Numbered from the stretch's first letter, positions 7,836-14,331 are shown. The stretch: 15,338 nt of DNA from Wenyingzhuangia sp039768865 (GCF_039768865.1 NZ_JBDMZQ010000138.1); one strand, 5' to 3'. Translations and numbers: made by a program. Notes: a model not told the origin generated them from the letters alone.

Positions 7836-9221
7836 ATGCAAAATCGAAGAAAATTTATTAAAAACTCGTCCATGGCAACTATCGGACTCACATCCGGTTT
7901 ACAGGCATCTGCCATGTCTTTGAAATCGGTCATGGGGACGAACGAAAAAATCCGGATGGGGTTTATCGGCTTGGGCAATCGCGGCACTTTATTATTGAAC
8001 TGGTTCATGGAGAATGCCGATGTTGAAGTCGTCGCCCTATGTGATGTTTACGAACCCTACACCCTGCGCGACCGTACAAAAGTAGCGGAGCGCTATCTGG
8101 AAATCGGGAAAGTCCCAAAAATGGGAGAAGAATTCAGTTCGAAGATAAAACGGTATACTGATTTTCGAAAACTGCTAGAACAAAAGGATATTGATGCCGT
8201 ATGTATTGCCACTCCGGACCACTGGCATGCCCTGCAGACGATTGCCGCTTTGGAGGCAGGCAAACATGTATATGTAGAAAAGCCATTGACCATAACCATT
8301 CAAGAAGGTAGGGCTATGGTCAATGCGCATAAAAAATCGGGCAAGGTCTGTGCCGTAGGATTGAATCGTAGGGGGTCTTCCATTTACCAACATTTATCCA
8401 AAGAAGTCCAGGGCGGTATTATAGGCAAAGTCACTACTGCCCGTGCTCAACGCACCAGCAATATGTACCCTAATGGTATTGGTTTGCTCCAACCAGAAGA
8501 ACCGCCAAAAGATTTTGACTGGAACATGTGGCTGGGGCCAAGAGCGTTTCGTCCGTATCAATATAACATCGCTCCATATTTTTTCCGTTGGTGGAAAGAA
8601 TACTCATCACAAATGGGGAATTGGGGCGTGCATTATATGGATGTAATCCGTTGGTTATTGAATGAAGAAGCTCCCGTAGCCATTACCGCCACTGGAGGAA
8701 ATTTTGCCGTTCAAGACGACCGTACTATTCCCGATACCATGGAAGTGCTCTTTGAGATGCCTTCCAAATCCATAATAAAGTTCAGCATTCATGAAGCCAA
8801 CGCAGGTGGCGGTATTTCTGGAGGCGAAATCGAATTACATGGAACAAAAGGAAACTTGATCGCCGACCAAAATGGCTATTCCATTTCTTCGGCAAAACCC
8901 GGACAGTTCCAAACTTGGGATACTTTGGTAGAACCCATGGAAAAGAAGTTGAAAGGTGGTGCAGAGTTTGGGGATTTAGGTAGTAAAGAGAATTCCACGG
9001 GCAACCTCATCCGTAATTTCTTGGATTGTATCAAAGATGGTGGAGCACCACTTTGTTCGTTGGAAGAGGGCCATCGCTCCACGAGCTTTGCCCATTTGGC
9101 CAATATTTCATTGGCGTTGGGACAGCGTATTGAATGGGATGCGGTCCATGAGCGCATAACCAACAGTGACAAGGCCAACGATTACCTGCACTATGAATAT
9201 AGAGCTCCTTGGAAACTTTAA
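7836..9221 (+). CDS. Tat-exported Gfo/Idh/MocA-family oxidoreductase
   Basis: The protein has 461 residues. The N-terminus NRRKFIKNSS is a twin-arginine motif followed by a moderately hydrophobic region to about residue 30, so the enzyme is predicted to be exported already folded with its cofactor. The Rossmann motif GFIGLGNRG (42-50), Asp70, PDHWH (127-131), EKP (148-150) and NWGVHYMD (262-269, His266) are all present, so the active site appears intact. The length, with an extended C-terminal half, fits the Bacteroidota exported subgroup. Relatives oxidise a ring hydroxyl, often C3, of sugars or glycosides with tightly bound NAD. The isomerase/epimerase-like gene starts 12 bases downstream, a pairing repeated elsewhere in this block, which implies that the two act in sequence in the periplasm. 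Confidence 0.88.
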   Translation: MQNRRKFIKNSSMATIGLTSGLQASAMSLKSVMGTNEKIRMGFIGLGNRGTLLLNWFMENADVEVVALCDVYEPYTLRDRTKVAERYLEIGKVPKMGEEFSSKIKRYTDFRKLLEQKDIDAVCIATPDHWHALQTIAALEAGKHVYVEKPLTITIQEGRAMVNAHKKSGKVCAVGLNRRGSSIYQHLSKEVQGGIIGKVTTARAQRTSNMYPNGIGLLQPEEPPKDFDWNMWLGPRAFRPYQYNIAPYFFRWWKEYSSQMGNWGVHYMDVIRWLLNEEAPVAITATGGNFAVQDDRTIPDTMEVLFEMPSKSIIKFSIHEANAGGGISGGEIELHGTKGNLIADQNGYSISSAKPGQFQTWDTLVEPMEKKLKGGAEFGDLGSKENSTGNLIRNFLDCIKDGGAPLCSLEEGHRSTSFAHLANISLALGQRIEWDAVHERITNSDKANDYLHYEYRAPWKL

Positions 9222-9233
9222 ATCAATAAGGTC

Positions 9234-10187
9234 ATGACGAATCAAAGAAGAAAATTTATAAAACAAATAGCCCTTGCAGCAGCAGCTGTTCCCTTTTCAA
9301 ATGTTCTTGCCGCACCTAAAAAAGTGTCAAAGTCAAAACCGTATCCTATCAATTTCTTTACCAAACCACTTGACAAATATGGACCTGATTTCTTTATGGA
9401 CACCCTAAAAATGGCAGGAATCGATGGACTGGATTTGACTGTTAGGCCAAAAGGTTGCGTGCTGCCAGAGCGGGTAGAAAACGATTTGCCTAAAATTATA
9501 GAAATGGCAAAACAAAAAGGGCTGACCGTTGAGATGATGGTAAGCAACATCACCAAGGCAGATGACCCATGGGCAGCAAAAGTATTGTCCACTGCCGCCA
9601 AAAACGGGGTTAGCCATTATCGATTGGGATATTACAAGTATGATAAAGCCTTAGGTGTTCGAACTTCCGTCAAAAAGATAAAAAGCGAAATGCAAGCGCT
9701 TGCCGAATTGAACAAAAGTGTAGGAATCCAAGGAGGGTATCAAAACCACGCGGGAAACTGGTTCGGAGCCGCAATGTGGGATTTAGCCGAAGTGCTTAAA
9801 GATATTCCTAAAGCCTACATGAGCAGTCAGTTCGATATTCGACATGCGGTTTGCGAAGGCAATAGATCGTGGGTAACAGCTATGCAACTATTGGCAGAAA
9901 AAATAGGTTCGCTTGCGATAAAAGATTTTACTTGGGATGTTAGCGAAGGGCAATCAAAAGTTAAGAAACTTCCTCTTGGCGAGGGCATCGTCGATTTCGA
10001 TGTATTTTTTAAAAACTTAAAGACCTTTGGCGTTGTTGCACCGATGACTCTTCACGTGGAGCATGCTTTACTAAATACGGAAGAAGAAAGTTTACCCCTA
10101 TTGGAACAACAGAAAATTTTGGTTTCAAAGCTTAAAGCGGATGTGGATTTTATCCGTCAGAAACTTGTAGAACATCAATTAAACTAA
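9234..10187 (+). CDS. Tat-exported sugar isomerase/epimerase-like TIM barrel
   Basis: The protein has 317 residues. NQRRKFIK gives a twin-arginine motif, followed by an alanine-rich hydrophobic run and a probable cleavage after NVLAA (about residue 27). The TIM barrel carries GLDLTVRPKG (Asp67), GYQNHAGN (His172), SQFDIRHAVCEG (Asp201, His204), AIKDF (Lys230, Asp231) and LHVEHAL (His274, Glu276), a credible divalent-metal site of the AP_endonuc_2/xylose-isomerase-like superfamily. It starts 12 bases after the Tat dehydrogenase and four bases before a further Tat-type start codon, so it sits inside a run of exported redox and isomerase genes. Inferred job: epimerisation, isomerisation or elimination of the keto-sugar made by the neighbouring dehydrogenase. 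It is not close in sequence to the lipoprotein paralogue at 4815 outside the fold motifs. Confidence 0.85.
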   Translation: MTNQRRKFIKQIALAAAAVPFSNVLAAPKKVSKSKPYPINFFTKPLDKYGPDFFMDTLKMAGIDGLDLTVRPKGCVLPERVENDLPKIIEMAKQKGLTVEMMVSNITKADDPWAAKVLSTAAKNGVSHYRLGYYKYDKALGVRTSVKKIKSEMQALAELNKSVGIQGGYQNHAGNWFGAAMWDLAEVLKDIPKAYMSSQFDIRHAVCEGNRSWVTAMQLLAEKIGSLAIKDFTWDVSEGQSKVKKLPLGEGIVDFDVFFKNLKTFGVVAPMTLHVEHALLNTEEESLPLLEQQKILVSKLKADVDFIRQKLVEHQLN

Positions 10188-10191
10188 CCAT

Positions 10192-10260
10192 ATGGAACAT
10201 AACTCAAGAAGGACATTTATCAAAAACGGACTAGTAAAAATACTAGTCCGTCTTGTGTAG
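10192..10260 (+). pseudogene. Truncated 5' end of a Tat-exported protein gene, cut by repeat copy B
   Basis: An ATG four bases after the previous stop begins MEHNSRRTFIKNGL, an unmistakable twin-arginine start (RRTFIK) like those of the two preceding genes. The hydrophobic region never develops. The frame runs directly into the repeat hairpin and stops at 10258-10260 after 22 codons. By context the lost gene would be another exported oxidoreductase, TIM-barrel or sulfatase-like protein of the operon. The join lies at about 10222-10226, the base of the hairpin. The ORF was too short for ordinary ORF calling, but the motif and operon spacing make it convincing as a remnant. Confidence 0.78.
10223..10254 (+). 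terminator. Hairpin of repeat copy B (perfect 11-bp stem)
   Basis: Arms 10226-10236 and 10241-10251 are perfectly complementary (ACGGACTAGTA against TACTAGTCCGT) with a 4-base AAAA loop. The outer bases (AAAACGG and CCGTCTT) match the position of the hairpin base in copies A and C, but the inner stem is entirely different. It is terminator-like, although the T-tract is interrupted. It directly abuts the truncated Tat gene. Confidence 0.6.
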
Positions 10261-10351
10261 TAGATAACTCTTTTGAAATATCGAACATTGGTTTTACTCC
10301 AAAAGATCTAATTGATACTCATCATATAATGACTCTTATTATGAAAAGTTG
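10223..10351 (+). repeat. Composite direct repeat, copy B
   Basis: The hairpin is followed from 10260 by 92 bases that match copy C at 84 positions by my count (GTAGATAACTC ... AAAAGTTG). One frame is open through the conserved segment: VDNSFEISNIGFTPKD, then LIDTHHIMTLIMKS and a stop at 10350-10352. There is no convincing start codon. The hairpin-to-segment offset is 37 bases rather than the 44 of copies A and C because the stem is shorter. Confidence 0.85.
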
Positions 10352-10377
10352 AACTTATATGATTTTGATTATCTTTG
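10349..10377 (+). promoter_or_regulatory. Candidate Bacteroidota promoter for the FG-GAP/T9SS gene
   Basis: TTG at 10349-10351 is followed after 18 bases by TATCTTTG at 10370-10377, matching the Bacteroidota -33/-7 consensus TTG-N(about 19)-TAnnTTTG. The TTG element is the last part of repeat copy B, so the repeat may supply half of the promoter. The start codon lies about 75 bases downstream. Pattern match only. Confidence 0.45.
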
Positions 10378-10451
10378 GATTATTGTTTAAAGCTACAGTT
10401 CAATTTTTGCAAAACAATAAATAATTATGTCTTTCCATAAATCTATTCTGT

Positions 10452-12476
10452 ATGAAAAAAATTATTTATCTGATACTCATTTTATCTAATTCTACTATTT
10501 GTCAAGAATTAGCTAACTATGGAACACCTATACACTCTTCAATAAATAACACTGTTGGTACTGTTGTTCAAGATCAAGTTTCACCTGCTTATATTATTTC
10601 TTTCAAAGAGGCTACTGAGAGAATCAATATTGAAACTGAAACTGAAAGATATATATTAGGTGATCAAGCTTATTTGTTATTTGATTATAATAATGATGGT
10701 AATATGGATTTGGTGGGTTGGTTACAAAATGTAACCCCTTGTGATGATTGTGATGGATACGTTACCGGTTATGGTAAATGGGTATGGTGGGAGGATTATT
10801 TCAACGAAAGTACACAACCTATTTATTATGACAGTGGTATTTGGTTTTCAGCAAGATTGGAAGCAGGAGACTTCAACGGTGATGGAGTGTTAGATGTCGT
10901 ATTTGAAAACGAAAACCATCATGATAATGGTCAGGGAGGTTATTATACGGAAGAACATTATCCATTAGTTCTTCTTGAATTTTCATCAAACGGAATGACT
11001 GAACGTTTAATTGGTCCACCTACTGGGTCACATAGCCTAGCTACAGGTGACATTGATAATGACGGTGACATTGATATTGTTGAAGCAGAATGGCAATATG
11101 GAGATTGTGATCATATTTCAACCCCAAAATTTTATATTAATGATGGCAATGGTAATTTTTCAGTCTCTAAAACTAATTTAATAGAGAGCGAAACCTTTCT
11201 TCAACAAAACTTTTATTGTCCTGACGACATGCCCTTTACGTATATAGATTTATTTGACATGAATAATGATGGTTATTTGGATTTAATAGCTGGTTTTTCT
11301 GATAATCAACAAATACCGGATTTTCAAATTGATATGTATACTAGTATTGGTTACGACCCTGCACTTTTATACATCATGTATGGAGATGGAACTGGTAATT
11401 TTTCTCTTCAAAACGCCATGACTATTGACTATACAACTCCTAATATTGAAAATTGTGAAGATTGTGCTTTGTCACTATTTGGCGGTAACTTCTTAGATTA
11501 TAATAATGACGGTTTTTTTGATTTGGTTACCATTGGGACTTATAATTACAGTGGGGTTGGAATCAATGTTTTTAAAAATATTGATGGCAATAGTCTAGTT
11601 GATGTAACGGATGAAATTATTATTGATCCCGTCCAACTTTATTCAGAATTATCAGGACCTTTTACAACTCAAAAAATTGGAGATTTAGGAATCTCATATG
11701 AACTGAGAGTTCTTGATATTGATGATGATGGAGATTTCGATATCATGCCACAATACACAATTACTGAGGATTGGTCAAGCACTATAAGAATGGCTTATTG
11801 GGAAAACAATAATGGGTCTTTTACTTTGGTAAAATTTGATGACCCAATTTCAAATGTTAACATCCATAATGTTGTTAATACATGGTTCTCATCTCCAACA
11901 CCTGTTGAAAATACGTACGGAGATATTTCAAACTGGGATGTTAGTGGTGTAACTAATATGAGTCAGTTGTTTCATACAAGAACTGACTTTAATTATGATT
12001 TAAGTAGCTGGGATATCAGTAATGTAACCAATATGTACATGATTTTTCACAGCTCTGGTCTTTCTACCACAAACTATGATAAAATACTAAATGGATGGGC
12101 AGAACAACCTGTTAAACCGAATGTTGAGTTAGGCGGAGAAACTATTCATTTTTGTAATAGTGGAGATGCTCGGGAAAGCTTAATAAATAATTATAATTGG
12201 AATATTGTAGATCTTGGTTTAAATTGTTCTACTTTAAATGTAGATGACCAAAACCAATTAGACATTTCAATTTATCCAATTCCTACTTCAGATATGGTAT
12301 ACATAGACGGTAATTATTCTAAATTAAACGTTGTTGTTTATGATATTCTTGGAAAGCAGGTAATGAAAGTATCTATTACTAATAGTATAGATATTAGCCA
12401 ATTAGAAAAAGGGGTTTACATACTTGAACTTTCTGATGGTATTAAACGATCCACACAAAAAATTGTAAAGAATTAA
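10452..12476 (+). CDS. T9SS-secreted surface protein: FG-GAP/VCBS propeller plus BspA-like repeats
   Basis: The protein has 674 residues. A signal peptide (1-18, ending TICQ) is followed by six Ca-binding type D-x-[DN]-x-D-G loops at about residues 78, 140, 200, 269, 349 and 422, the mark of an FG-GAP/VCBS beta-propeller. Residues about 474-550 are BspA-like (DUF285) with SNWDVSGVTNMSQLF and SSWDISNVTNMYMIF. The C-terminus (about 602-674, with IYPIPTSD, YDILGKQV and LEKGVYILEL) is a type A T9SS sorting domain, so the protein should reach the cell surface or medium. No enzymatic residues are evident; a binding or adhesin role is likely. It is flanked on both sides by repeat copies B and C, and it is very A+T-rich compared with the sugar operon to its left. 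The stop lies 13 bases before hairpin C. Confidence 0.88.
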   Translation: MKKIIYLILILSNSTICQELANYGTPIHSSINNTVGTVVQDQVSPAYIISFKEATERINIETETERYILGDQAYLLFDYNNDGNMDLVGWLQNVTPCDDCDGYVTGYGKWVWWEDYFNESTQPIYYDSGIWFSARLEAGDFNGDGVLDVVFENENHHDNGQGGYYTEEHYPLVLLEFSSNGMTERLIGPPTGSHSLATGDIDNDGDIDIVEAEWQYGDCDHISTPKFYINDGNGNFSVSKTNLIESETFLQQNFYCPDDMPFTYIDLFDMNNDGYLDLIAGFSDNQQIPDFQIDMYTSIGYDPALLYIMYGDGTGNFSLQNAMTIDYTTPNIENCEDCALSLFGGNFLDYNNDGFFDLVTIGTYNYSGVGINVFKNIDGNSLVDVTDEIIIDPVQLYSELSGPFTTQKIGDLGISYELRVLDIDDDGDFDIMPQYTITEDWSSTIRMAYWENNNGSFTLVKFDDPISNVNIHNVVNTWFSSPTPVENTYGDISNWDVSGVTNMSQLFHTRTDFNYDLSSWDISNVTNMYMIFHSSGLSTTNYDKILNGWAEQPVKPNVELGGETIHFCNSGDARESLINNYNWNIVDLGLNCSTLNVDDQNQLDISIYPIPTSDMVYIDGNYSKLNVVVYDILGKQVMKVSITNSIDISQLEKGVYILELSDGIKRSTQKIVKN

Positions 12477-12489
12477 AAAATGTACAAAA

Positions 12490-12524
12490 AAAACGGCTAC
12501 ACTTTATAAAAGTATGACCGTTTT
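12490..12524 (+). terminator. Hairpin of repeat copy C (terminator of the T9SS gene)
   Basis: Arms 12490-12503 and 12511-12524 form a stem with AAAACGG/CCGTTTT at its base, two mismatches and one G-T pair in 14, and a 7-base loop, followed by ATTGTTTTT. It begins 13 bases after the stop of the T9SS gene, the ordinary place for a rho-independent terminator. It is close to hairpin A in sequence and identical in size. Confidence 0.75.
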
Positions 12525-12625
12525 ATTGTTTTTGTAGATAACTCATTGGAAATATCGAACATCAGTATTACACCAAAAGATTTAATTGATACTCATCATA
12601 TAATGACTCTAATTATGAAAAGTTG
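12490..12625 (+). repeat. Composite direct repeat, copy C
   Basis: The hairpin is followed from 12534 by the conserved 92-base segment, which matches copy B at 84 positions by my count. The open frame reads VDNSLEISNISITPKD, then LIDTHHIMTLIMKS, and stops at 12630-12632. The eight differences from copy B fall at codon position 3 (five) and position 1 (three, one of them a synonymous Leu change), with none at position 2. There is no start codon, and a stop lies just upstream of the hairpin's 3' arm in this frame. Confidence 0.85.
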
Positions 12626-12722
12626 CAGTTAACAATTTTTTATGAATTATTTTTTTTATTTTCAACTAATTGTAACAAATATTTCTTTTACTTATGAATC
12701 TAACTTTGGGTAAAATAGAACA

Positions 12723-12762
12723 TGGACTTGCAAGAAAAAAGTGGACAATTAATTGAGAGATT
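12723..12762 (+). repeat. IS3 left terminal inverted repeat
   Basis: Begins TGGACTT at 12723 and has TGGACA at 12742. It pairs imperfectly with the reverse complement of 13969-14008; over the inner 21 bases, 16 match. The orfB stop overlaps its inner edge. Confidence 0.7.
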
Positions 12763-13594
12763 AAGCAGCTAGATTATTGTTATACATTTCTAAATTAAAT
12801 TCATTAATAGTTTTATACCCTAAATAGGAATGTCTTCTTCTTTTATTGTACCAAGTTTCTATCCAACAAAAGACAGATAATTCAGCTTGCTGTTTTAGAT
12901 TATAGGTGTGTTTATATACCCATTCTACTTTTAAGCTTTTAAAGAAGCTTTCTGCAACTGCATTGTCCCAACAATTCCCTTTTCTACTCATAGATTGTTT
13001 TACTAATCCATCATGTTTTTTAATCATATTGGTAAACTTATAACTAGCATATTGAGAACCTCTATCAGAATGAAAAATGAGTTCGTCTGTAATTTTATTA
13101 TTTTCAATGGCCATATTCCAAGCTGGAATGATGGTAGCTTCTGCACTTAAATTATCACTCATAGCCCAACCAACTACTTTTCTGTTGAATAAATCAATGA
13201 TAACAGTTAATTAAACCCAGCCCTCTGCAGTTTTTATATAGGTCATATCTGATGCCCAGACTTGATTCATTCTATATACATCAAAGTTTTGATTTAAGAC
13301 ATTAGGAGCTATTGGGTAATTATGATTACTATCTGTCGTGAACCTAAACTTACGATGCCTTCTAGCCACTAGATAATTAGCTCTCATAATTTTAGCCACT
13401 CTAGGTCTTGAAACATGATAACCTAGTTTTTCTAACTCAGCTTTAATCCTTGGTGAACCATAGGTTTGATAACTATCTTCAAATATTTGATTGATATGTA
13501 TTGATAATTTTTGATTCTCTAACCAACGTTTTGATGGACCAGACTTCAACCAATTATAATAACCACTTTTACTTACATTTAATGTTTTACACAT
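12761..13594 (-). pseudogene. IS3-family transposase orfB, interrupted by an in-frame stop
   Basis: The 5' part (13594-13211) contains the helix-turn-helix-like N-terminal segment (KSGYYNWLK, YQTYGSPRI) and the first catalytic Asp in WASDMTYI. It stops at TAA (13213-13211) after AEGWV. The same frame continues immediately with LTVIIDLFNRKVVGWAMS, and further on carries the second Asp (HSDRGSQY) and the catalytic Glu (NAVAESFFKSLK), ending at 12761. Relatives usually have a tyrosine (WxYLTV) at the stop position, so a single TAT/TAC to TAA change explains it. The downstream half alone cannot form a DDE site, so the transposase is probably inactive unless the stop is read through. An in-frame ATG at 13162 could start a useless C-terminal fragment. 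Confidence 0.88.
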
Positions 13595-13641
13595 CCTCTC
13601 GACTGAAAATTTAAACTTATGATGTTTTATAAATCTAAACT

Positions 13642-13941
13642 TTACTTGTCGCTCTTGGAGAAGATGCTCACCACCTTTTTTAATATCTCATTCTCTAGAG
13701 AAACATCTTTTAATTGTTTTCTAAGTGCTGCTATTTCTTTTTGCTCGTCTGTTAATTTTGGCCTCCCTCGACCTGGAAAACTATTGTTACCGTAAGCATC
13801 TGATTCTTTTCTCCAACGATGTAATACTGAATATGGGATATCTAATTCATCACACACTTGCTTAACATTACCTCGTGCAATACTTAATTCTACTGCCTTT
13901 TGTTTAAATGATGGACTGTAAGTCCTGTTTCTTTTTTTCAT
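13642..13941 (-). CDS. IS3-family transposase orfA (helix-turn-helix, leucine zipper)
   Basis: The protein has 99 residues. It opens with KKRNRTYSPSFKQKAVELS, followed by an HTH with VCDELDIPYSVLHRWRKE, then a basic/Pro linker (GRGRPKLTD) and a heptad-like LRKQLKDVSLENEILKK zipper. OrfA binds the terminal repeats and, by frameshifting with orfB, forms the full transposase. The reading frame is intact. Start at the ATG 13941-13939, about 30 bases inside the right inverted repeat. Confidence 0.9.
   Translation of the reverse strand: MKKRNRTYSPSFKQKAVELSIARGNVKQVCDELDIPYSVLHRWRKESDAYGNNSFPGRGRPKLTDEQKEIAALRKQLKDVSLENEILKKVVSIFSKSDK
13675..13681 (-). promoter_or_regulatory. Programmed -1 frameshift heptamer (AAAAAAG) joining orfA to orfB
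   Basis: On the minus strand A AAA AAG occurs in the orfA frame (codons TTA AAA AAG). A -1 slip enters a frame that is open through GGEHLLQERQVKF and then into MCKTLNVSKSGYYNW of orfB, as in other IS3-family elements. The sequence supports the fusion directly. The product would still end at the nonsense codon at 13213-13211. Confidence 0.7.
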
Positions 13942-13968
13942 GATTCAAAGTTAATTTTTCTAACTATA

Positions 13969-14008
13969 AATCTCGCAACCTAATGTCCAGTCTAATATAG
14001 GAAGTCCA
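13969..14008 (-). repeat. IS3 right terminal inverted repeat
   Basis: On the minus strand it begins TGGACTT (14008-14002) with TGGACA at 13989-13984. It is the partner of 12723-12762. Confidence 0.7.
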
Positions 14009-14112
14009 AGGTTTTAGTTTCAGGATTAAGGCAACAAAAAATTAAAGAGTTCAATAAGCTAACTAAAAGAAATAAACCAGAAGAGATATATAAGAAGTTG
14101 GTTTTTAAGTAG
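14009..14112 (+). pseudogene. 3' remnant of an unidentified gene beside the IS element
   Basis: Immediately right of the IS end a plus-strand frame reads VLVSGLRQQKIKEFNKL and then TKRNKPEEIYKKLVFK, with a stop at 14110-14112. The Lys/Glu-rich helical composition looks like the C-terminus of a real protein, but there is no start and the family is not recognisable. The matching 5' part is not evident left of the IS, so flanking DNA was probably lost. The remaining stretch 14113-14346 is A+T-rich and holds no gene that I can support. Confidence 0.4.
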
Positions 14113-14303
14113 TCTTCTCTAAAATAATTATTAGGTATACACAGTAGTTAGGCTATATATACATTTCATAGCTAATCCTAAAAAAAAGAAAACGACTTTA
14201 AAATCGATATGGGGGTGTTGTTTTGAGAATGATGGCTGAGTTTTTTTGGCGTTTTAAATTCTAATATCTACTTTTACTCAGTATTTTGAACCTAAAAATA
14301 GGT

Positions 14304-14331
14304 ACCAACCGAGAGAAGTCTCCACGGTGGT
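14304..14331 (+). other. Possible leader hairpin upstream of the amidohydrolase gene
   Basis: ACC, ACCG and AGA (14304-14314) can pair with TCT, CGGT and GGT (14319-14331) around a GAAG loop, with a one-base and a three-base bulge. A small perfect hairpin (CCTA/TAGG, 14291-14302) lies just before it. The pairing is suggestive but weak. It matches no riboswitch class that I can recognise, and lies 64 bases before the ATG. Confidence 0.25.

Larger units (their letters stand above)
12723..14008 (-). mobile_element. IS3-family insertion sequence (about 1.29 kb)
   Basis: The element contains orfA and orfB on the minus strand, bounded by imperfect inverted repeats of about 40 bases. The left end is 12723-12762 and the right end 13969-14008. 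Both start TGGACTT, both have TGGACA at the same offset (13 bases further in from the end of that heptamer), and both end in GAGATT. Size, gene order and a frameshift signal fit the IS3 family; I do not assign a subgroup. No 3-4-base target duplication is visible (ACA on the left, AGG on the right). Together with the nonsense codon in orfB this indicates an old or rearranged copy. A 3' gene remnant abuts the right end. Confidence 0.88.

Noticed and set aside
81..12625. Repeats as classical integron attC sites
   Set aside because: The hairpin bases lack consistent GTTRRRY/RYYYAAC core sites, the conserved tag lies outside the hairpin, and no integrase is present. Only a loose analogy is kept.
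125..12632. Repeat tag frame as a real small gene in each copy
   Set aside because: There is no start codon or ribosome binding site in any copy, and upstream stops block copies A and C. Reported as a pattern, not a CDS.
12701..12708. TAACTTTG as a promoter -7 element
   Set aside because: The nearest upstream TTG is 28 bases away, outside the usual spacing, and no plus-strand gene follows before the IS.
12694..12756. Short ORF MNLTLGKIEH... at the left edge of the IS as the 5' half of an interrupted gene
   Set aside because: It has only nine codons before the IS end, no visible continuation into the remnant at 14009, and no target duplication linking the two sides.
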